A DNA stretch of 33,867 nt from Acidimicrobiia bacterium (GTDB lineage Bacteria > Actinomycetota > Acidimicrobiia > Spongiisociales > ZC4RG35), in the NCBI GenBank assembly GCA_009377735.1, contig WHTL01000002.1:1-33867 (forward strand), in the 5' to 3' direction. Positions 30,597 through 33,867 of the stretch are shown here, piece after piece. Made by a program: the position numbers and the translations under genes. Under the pieces are notes generated by a model, which was not told the DNA's origin, searched no databases, and saw only the letters and a list, made by a program, of their open reading frames with translations. How positions within the stretch are numbered: position 1 is the first letter of the stretch; every line of letters starts with the position of its first letter.

Positions 30597-32305
30597 CAGA
30601 GATATTGCCCGGTGGACACCTGCTCGATCATACGGCCCTCGCTCTCCTCACCATCGACCAGCGTACGCACATAGGTGATCCGCTCACCCTTCTTACCGGA
30701 GATCTTGGCCCAGTCATCGGGGTTGGTCGTGTTGGGAAGATCTTCGTGCTCGCGGAACTCCTGGGCGATGGCCGTCAACAGGTCATCTACCCGGAGGCCA
30801 GCCGTACCGGTTGCAATCTGTCGTTTGATGGCGTCTTTCTTAGCACGGCGAACGATATTCTCGATCATCGCACCAGACGAGAAGTCCTTGAAGTACATCA
30901 CCTCCCGGTCCCCGTTGGCGTAGGTCACCTCGAGGAAGCGATTAGCGTCCTTCTCGGAGTACATGGTCTCGACGACCTTGTCGATCGTGTCGGCTAGATA
31001 TGTCGAGACCTCTCCCCCGTGACGTTGGACCTCGTCGGTGTCAAGTGGAACCGAATCGGTGAGATAGATTCCGAATATCTGACGGGCGGCGCCCGGGTCT
31101 GGACGATCGATGCGGATCTTCACATCCAGTCGACCCGGTCGCAGAATGGCAGGATCAATGAGGTCTTCGCGATTGGAGGCGCCAATGACGACCACGTTTC
31201 TGAGTGCCTCCACCCCGTCGAGCTCCGATAGGAGCTGGGGTACGATCGTCGACTCGACGTCGGAACTTATTCCCGTGCCCCGGGTCCGGAACAACGAGTC
31301 CATTTCGTCGAAGAAGACGATTACGGGAACACCCTCATCCGATTTTTCCTTGGCGCGCTGGAAGATCTGTCGAATCTGGCGCTCGGTCTCCCCTACCCAC
31401 TTGTTGAGAAGCTCCGGGCCCTTGATGTTGAGAAAATAGGAACGGGCATCAGGTCGACCCTCTCGCTCGGCGACCTTTTGGGCGAGGCTGTTGGCCACGG
31501 CCTTTGCGATCAGCGTCTTGCCGCAACCCGGGGGGCCGTAGAGGAGTATGCCCTTGGGTGGATCGAGCTGATAGTCATTGAAGAGATCCCGGTGCACGTA
31601 TGGAAGTTCAACGGTGTCTCGGATCTGATCGATCTGTTCCTTGAGGCCACCCACGTGCTCGTAGGTGATATCGGGGACCTCTTCGAGGACGAGTTCCTCC
31701 ACCTCGGGACGCGAGAGCCGCTCGAGGACAAGCCCGCTCACCGTATCGACCCTGACATGGTCACCTACCCTGATGGGATCGGGAAAGGAGGATTCGCCGA
31801 CATGGACCACCGTCTCCTCGTCAGCGTTAGCGAGGACCACGAGACGACCGTCACCAAGCATGTCACGCACTCTGACCACCTCACCGGTGGGTTCGAAATG
31901 GGCGACGTCGATGATCGTCGACGAGTCACTCAGCAGAACCTGCTGACCCTTGAGCAGTTGTTTGACCTCGATAGATGGTTGCGCGTCGACCCTCATCTTC
32001 CGGTTGTTGGAGGACACGTCCACGGTTCCGTCCGAATTCACTTCCAGCACCGTCGCGAAGGCTTGAGGGGGCGCAGTGAGTTTGTCGATCTCGGAACGGA
32101 GCACACCCAACTGTTCCCGCGCTTCTTGGAGAACCGTCGCGAGTTTGCGGTTCTGCTCCTCGGACCGTTCTAGCTTTCTATGGAGTGTTTCGAGCTCACC
32201 AGACGTCTCCGGCGAGGCACCACCGAGTCTGCGACGCAGGTTCGCCACTTCGTTCTGCAGCGCCTCAATCCGGCGCCGGAGTGCATCCTCATTTTCGGTC
32301 GGCAC
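30596..32305 (-). CDS. arc: proteasome-associated AAA+ ATPase ARC/Mpa
   Basis: A 569-aa hexameric unfoldase that binds Pup through its N-terminal coiled coil (about 1-75), followed by tandem OB domains (about 80-205), the AAA+ module with Walker A GPPGCGKT (about 256-263), Walker B IVFFDEMD and the arginine-finger region, and the C-terminal GQYL motif that docks into the 20S alpha ring. GTG at 32305 has GGAGG a few bases upstream. It starts the arc-dop-pup-prcB-prcA unit. Confidence 0.97.
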   Translation of the reverse strand: MPTENEDALRRRIEALQNEVANLRRRLGGASPETSGELETLHRKLERSEEQNRKLATVLQEAREQLGVLRSEIDKLTAPPQAFATVLEVNSDGTVDVSSNNRKMRVDAQPSIEVKQLLKGQQVLLSDSSTIIDVAHFEPTGEVVRVRDMLGDGRLVVLANADEETVVHVGESSFPDPIRVGDHVRVDTVSGLVLERLSRPEVEELVLEEVPDITYEHVGGLKEQIDQIRDTVELPYVHRDLFNDYQLDPPKGILLYGPPGCGKTLIAKAVANSLAQKVAEREGRPDARSYFLNIKGPELLNKWVGETERQIRQIFQRAKEKSDEGVPVIVFFDEMDSLFRTRGTGISSDVESTIVPQLLSELDGVEALRNVVVIGASNREDLIDPAILRPGRLDVKIRIDRPDPGAARQIFGIYLTDSVPLDTDEVQRHGGEVSTYLADTIDKVVETMYSEKDANRFLEVTYANGDREVMYFKDFSSGAMIENIVRRAKKDAIKRQIATGTAGLRVDDLLTAIAQEFREHEDLPNTTNPDDWAKISGKKGERITYVRTLVDGEESEGRMIEQVSTGQYL

Positions 32306-32436
32306 CTAGACCTCCGATCGGATCGCTTAAATGCGACTATATCTCCACCTTACGAGAAGCTGTCGGCTTACCGATTATCATTGGCCGGGCACTACCCTAA
32401 AACCAAGCCCACCAACCCCAGGGAGGGGCATCACCT
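32306..32436. promoter_or_regulatory. divergent promoter region of arc and ferredoxin
   Basis: These 131 bp separate the arc operon (minus) from the ferredoxin gene (plus). A TATAGT box (32336-32341, minus strand) is a plausible -10 for arc; TATCAT around 32376 could serve the ferredoxin. A near-palindrome CGATCGGATCG (32315-32325) sits by the arc ribosome-binding site. All promoter assignments are tentative. Confidence 0.35.
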
Positions 32437-32682
32437 ATGAAGGTTTGGATCGATCAGGACCTCTGTACCGGCGACGGTCTCTGCGAGGAGATCGCTCCCG
32501 ATGTGTTCGTACTGCTCGATGACGGTCTCGCCTACGTGCGAGACGGTGAGACGATCTATGCCGCCGAGAAGGGCAACGCCGAGGGTGGCGATGGCGTAGC
32601 CACCGTACCGAGCGGTCAAGAGGACATCACCATCGAGTCCGCCGAGGAATGCCCCGGGGAGTGCATCTTCCTCGAACCGTAA
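32437..32682 (+). CDS. single-cluster ferredoxin
   Basis: An 81-aa ferredoxin of the type that carries one 3Fe-4S or 4Fe-4S cluster. C10, D13 and C16 (DLCTGDGLC) and C72-P73 (EECPGEC) fit the cluster loop; C76 is an extra cysteine. The segment of about 55 residues between the two motifs includes a glycine-rich piece (KGNAEGGDG) longer than usual. GGGAGGGG is 8-12 bases before the ATG. Ferredoxins of this family serve cytochromes P450 and other oxidoreductases; the partner is not in the window. A ferredoxin gene next to arc is common in actinobacteria. Confidence 0.88.
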   Translation: MKVWIDQDLCTGDGLCEEIAPDVFVLLDDGLAYVRDGETIYAAEKGNAEGGDGVATVPSGQEDITIESAEECPGECIFLEP

Positions 32683-32704
32683 TCTCTGGGGGACTCTCAT
32701 CTCT

Positions 32705-32731
32705 GGGGGACCCCGGCGAGTTCAGTCCCCC
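32705..32731 (+). terminator. hairpin downstream of the ferredoxin
   Basis: GGGGGAC and GTCCCCC form a 7-bp stem with a 13-base loop, 22 bp behind the ferredoxin stop; a second stem, GGTCGG/CCGACC, is at 32762-32778. The 13-base string ATCTCTGGGGGAC occurs twice, at 32682-32694 and 32699-32711, so the first stem could form with either copy. The 245-bp convergent gap to trmI has no gene I can support. Confidence 0.6.
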
Positions 32732-32927
32732 CCACGGCTGCCTCGGCTTCATTTGTCGCGTGGTCGGGCCGTCCGACCTTAACTCCGCGACCCGGTGCCT
32801 GTCTGCCGAGTCGGAGTGATCGTCCGGTTCGATGTGCTTTCGACTTAGGGCCTTACGTGGCCTCGTGATTCTCAAGTGGACCGCTCACCACGACCACGGC
32901 TTCCCGCCCCCCGACAAGGCAGCCGGT

Positions 32928-33749
32928 TTAGAGGGATCCTTCGACTTTGCGGGCGAACACGAGAAAGCCTGTGTGGCCAACCATTGTATGAGCTGGCCTG
33001 ACCGAGCGACCATCGATGTTCCAGTCGCGCATTAGGAACTCCTTGACCTCGATCTCCTCATAGACCCCGGTCTCTCTCATTCCCTCCACAAGCCGCTCCA
33101 CCTGGGGAACTGTAGGGAGATAACCGCAGAAGACACCGCCTGTCGGCTGATGCTCGGCCCCTTCCTTTAGGGCGTGCCACGGTTCTGGTAAGTCGAGGAC
33201 GATCCGCGATGGACATACCTCGGCGATGACGTCCTCCACCCGTGCGGTGCGCAACTCAACGTTCCCCGGTACGTCGCCTCGATACCAGCGTCTGATCATG
33301 CGGGCGGCATGACGGGCGTGATCATCGCGCTGCTCCACCGAGATGAGACGTCCGGTGGGGCCAACGGCCCGCGCCAGCATCATGGCCAGCGCCCCTGACC
33401 CTGTTCCCGCCTCGACCACCGTCATCCCAGGCCCTATATCGGCATACACCAGTATGGGCCCGATGTCCTTGGGGTAGACGATCTGGGCGCCTCGCTTCAT
33501 CTTCATGATGAAATCGGTCAGTCGGGGACGGAGGATGAGAAGACGTCCGTCGCCGCTGGTGGTCACCCTCTCACCCTCGTTGCGGCCGATTATCTCGCTG
33601 TGGGGTAGCTCGCCCCTGTGATATGTGAAGGAACGCGACTCATCCAGTCGGACCAGGAAATGTTTACCCCTGTCATCGGCAAGAATGACCGTTTCATCCA
33701 CACCAATGGGAAGCGGGTCACCAGCCCTCCTCGGGGCGTCGTTGCTCAA
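32928..33749 (-). CDS. trmI: tRNA (adenine-58-N1)-methyltransferase
   Basis: A 273-aa Rossmann-fold methyltransferase that makes m1A58 in tRNA T-loops. An N-terminal beta domain (LADDRGKHFLVRLD) precedes the SAM-binding VVEAGTGSGALAMMLARA (about 110-127), the DLPEPWHAL catalytic segment and CGYLPTVPQVERL. The start is TTG at 33749, overlapping the stop of the upstream small gene as TTGA. Location next to ferredoxin and arc matches Rv2118c near the mycobacterial proteasome region. Confidence 0.93.
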   Translation of the reverse strand: MSNDAPRRAGDPLPIGVDETVILADDRGKHFLVRLDESRSFTYHRGELPHSEIIGRNEGERVTTSGDGRLLILRPRLTDFIMKMKRGAQIVYPKDIGPILVYADIGPGMTVVEAGTGSGALAMMLARAVGPTGRLISVEQRDDHARHAARMIRRWYRGDVPGNVELRTARVEDVIAEVCPSRIVLDLPEPWHALKEGAEHQPTGGVFCGYLPTVPQVERLVEGMRETGVYEEIEVKEFLMRDWNIDGRSVRPAHTMVGHTGFLVFARKVEGSL

Positions 33750-33841
33750 AGGATACTCATGATGGCTCCGGCGGCAAGGGAGAGCACCAGTGCAATCACC
33801 ATTACCCAGATCACTACCTTGACGACCTTATCCTGTCTCAT
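33746..33841 (-). CDS. small membrane peptide, Prli42-like
   Basis: A 31-aa peptide from ATG 33841 with a lysine-rich N-terminus (MRQDKVVKVV) and a single hydrophobic helix to the end (IWVMVIALVLSLAAGAIMSIL in two parts: IWVMVIALVLS and LAAGAIMSIL). It resembles in form the Listeria stressosome anchor Prli42; that is a resemblance, not proof. Stop overlaps the trmI start. The frame stays open to the window edge, so the start could lie further upstream. Confidence 0.5.
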   Translation of the reverse strand: MRQDKVVKVVIWVMVIALVLSLAAGAIMSIL

Positions 33842-33867
33842 TGTTGAATCGCTACCGTTGTTGGGAA

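Overview
The window is a dense, chromosomal, high-GC actinobacterial segment. Evidence for an actinobacterium: a complete Pup-proteasome locus (arc, dop, pup, prcB, prcA, pafA, pafB, pafC), a DUF4193 protein, a gcvH-FHA-MerR (GarA/FtsR type) cluster, and the order nadK-recN-pyrG-Nudix ... scpA-scpB-rluB-cmk-der, which is the order known from mycobacteria and relatives. The S-layer-homology-like secreted protein and the overall gene style point to the Acidimicrobiia or a neighbouring deep-branching class; this is inference. Nearly everything is read from the minus strand; the plus strand carries only tRNA-Pro(GGG) and a ferredoxin.

Layout from left to right. 1-278: window edge and a TA-flanked MITE-like element (copy A). 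276-2446: ftsR-FHA-gcvH-pgsA. 2521-2594: tRNA-Pro on the plus strand with a hairpin behind it. 2719-6661: VOC protein, a small membrane protein, der, ispH, cmk. 6662-6995: a non-coding spacer with three tandem 70-bp inverted-repeat units and a perfect 24-bp palindrome. 6996-11236: aroA, rluB, scpB, scpA, an HD-domain protein and a TraR/DksA-type zinc-finger protein, bounded upstream by a strong intrinsic terminator. 11293-17998: Nudix, pyrG, enoyl-CoA hydratase, recN, nadK, a small acidic protein, a MutT-like Nudix and a hyperacidic DUF4193 protein. 17999-18533: a gene-free stretch holding MITE copy B. 18534-26341: dagK-like kinase, helY, tatC, tatB, pafC, pafB, pafA. 26577-27305: a secreted SLH-like protein. 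27516-32305: prcA, prcB, pup, dop, arc. 32437-32682: ferredoxin (plus strand, divergent from arc). 32928 to the end: trmI and a 31-aa membrane peptide.

How the genes work together. Pup (ending in Gly-Gly-Glu) is ligated to substrates by PafA and removed by Dop; ARC recognises and unfolds pupylated proteins and feeds them to the PrcA/PrcB 20S core; PafB/PafC are WYL regulators linked to the DNA-damage response in mycobacteria. TatB/TatC form part of the twin-arginine exporter. ScpA/ScpB are chromosome-condensation partners of SMC. Der acts in ribosome assembly, RluB and TrmI modify rRNA and tRNA, and PyrG, Cmk, NadK, AroA and IspH are housekeeping biosynthetic enzymes. Most neighbouring genes overlap by 1-11 bp, so translational coupling is pervasive.

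The most unusual material is non-coding: two TA-flanked MITE copies in opposite orientation, one lacking exactly the internal palindromic module of the other; copy A ends inside the ftsR stop codon. Two further unrelated inverted-repeat families form 70-72-bp tandem arrays between genes.
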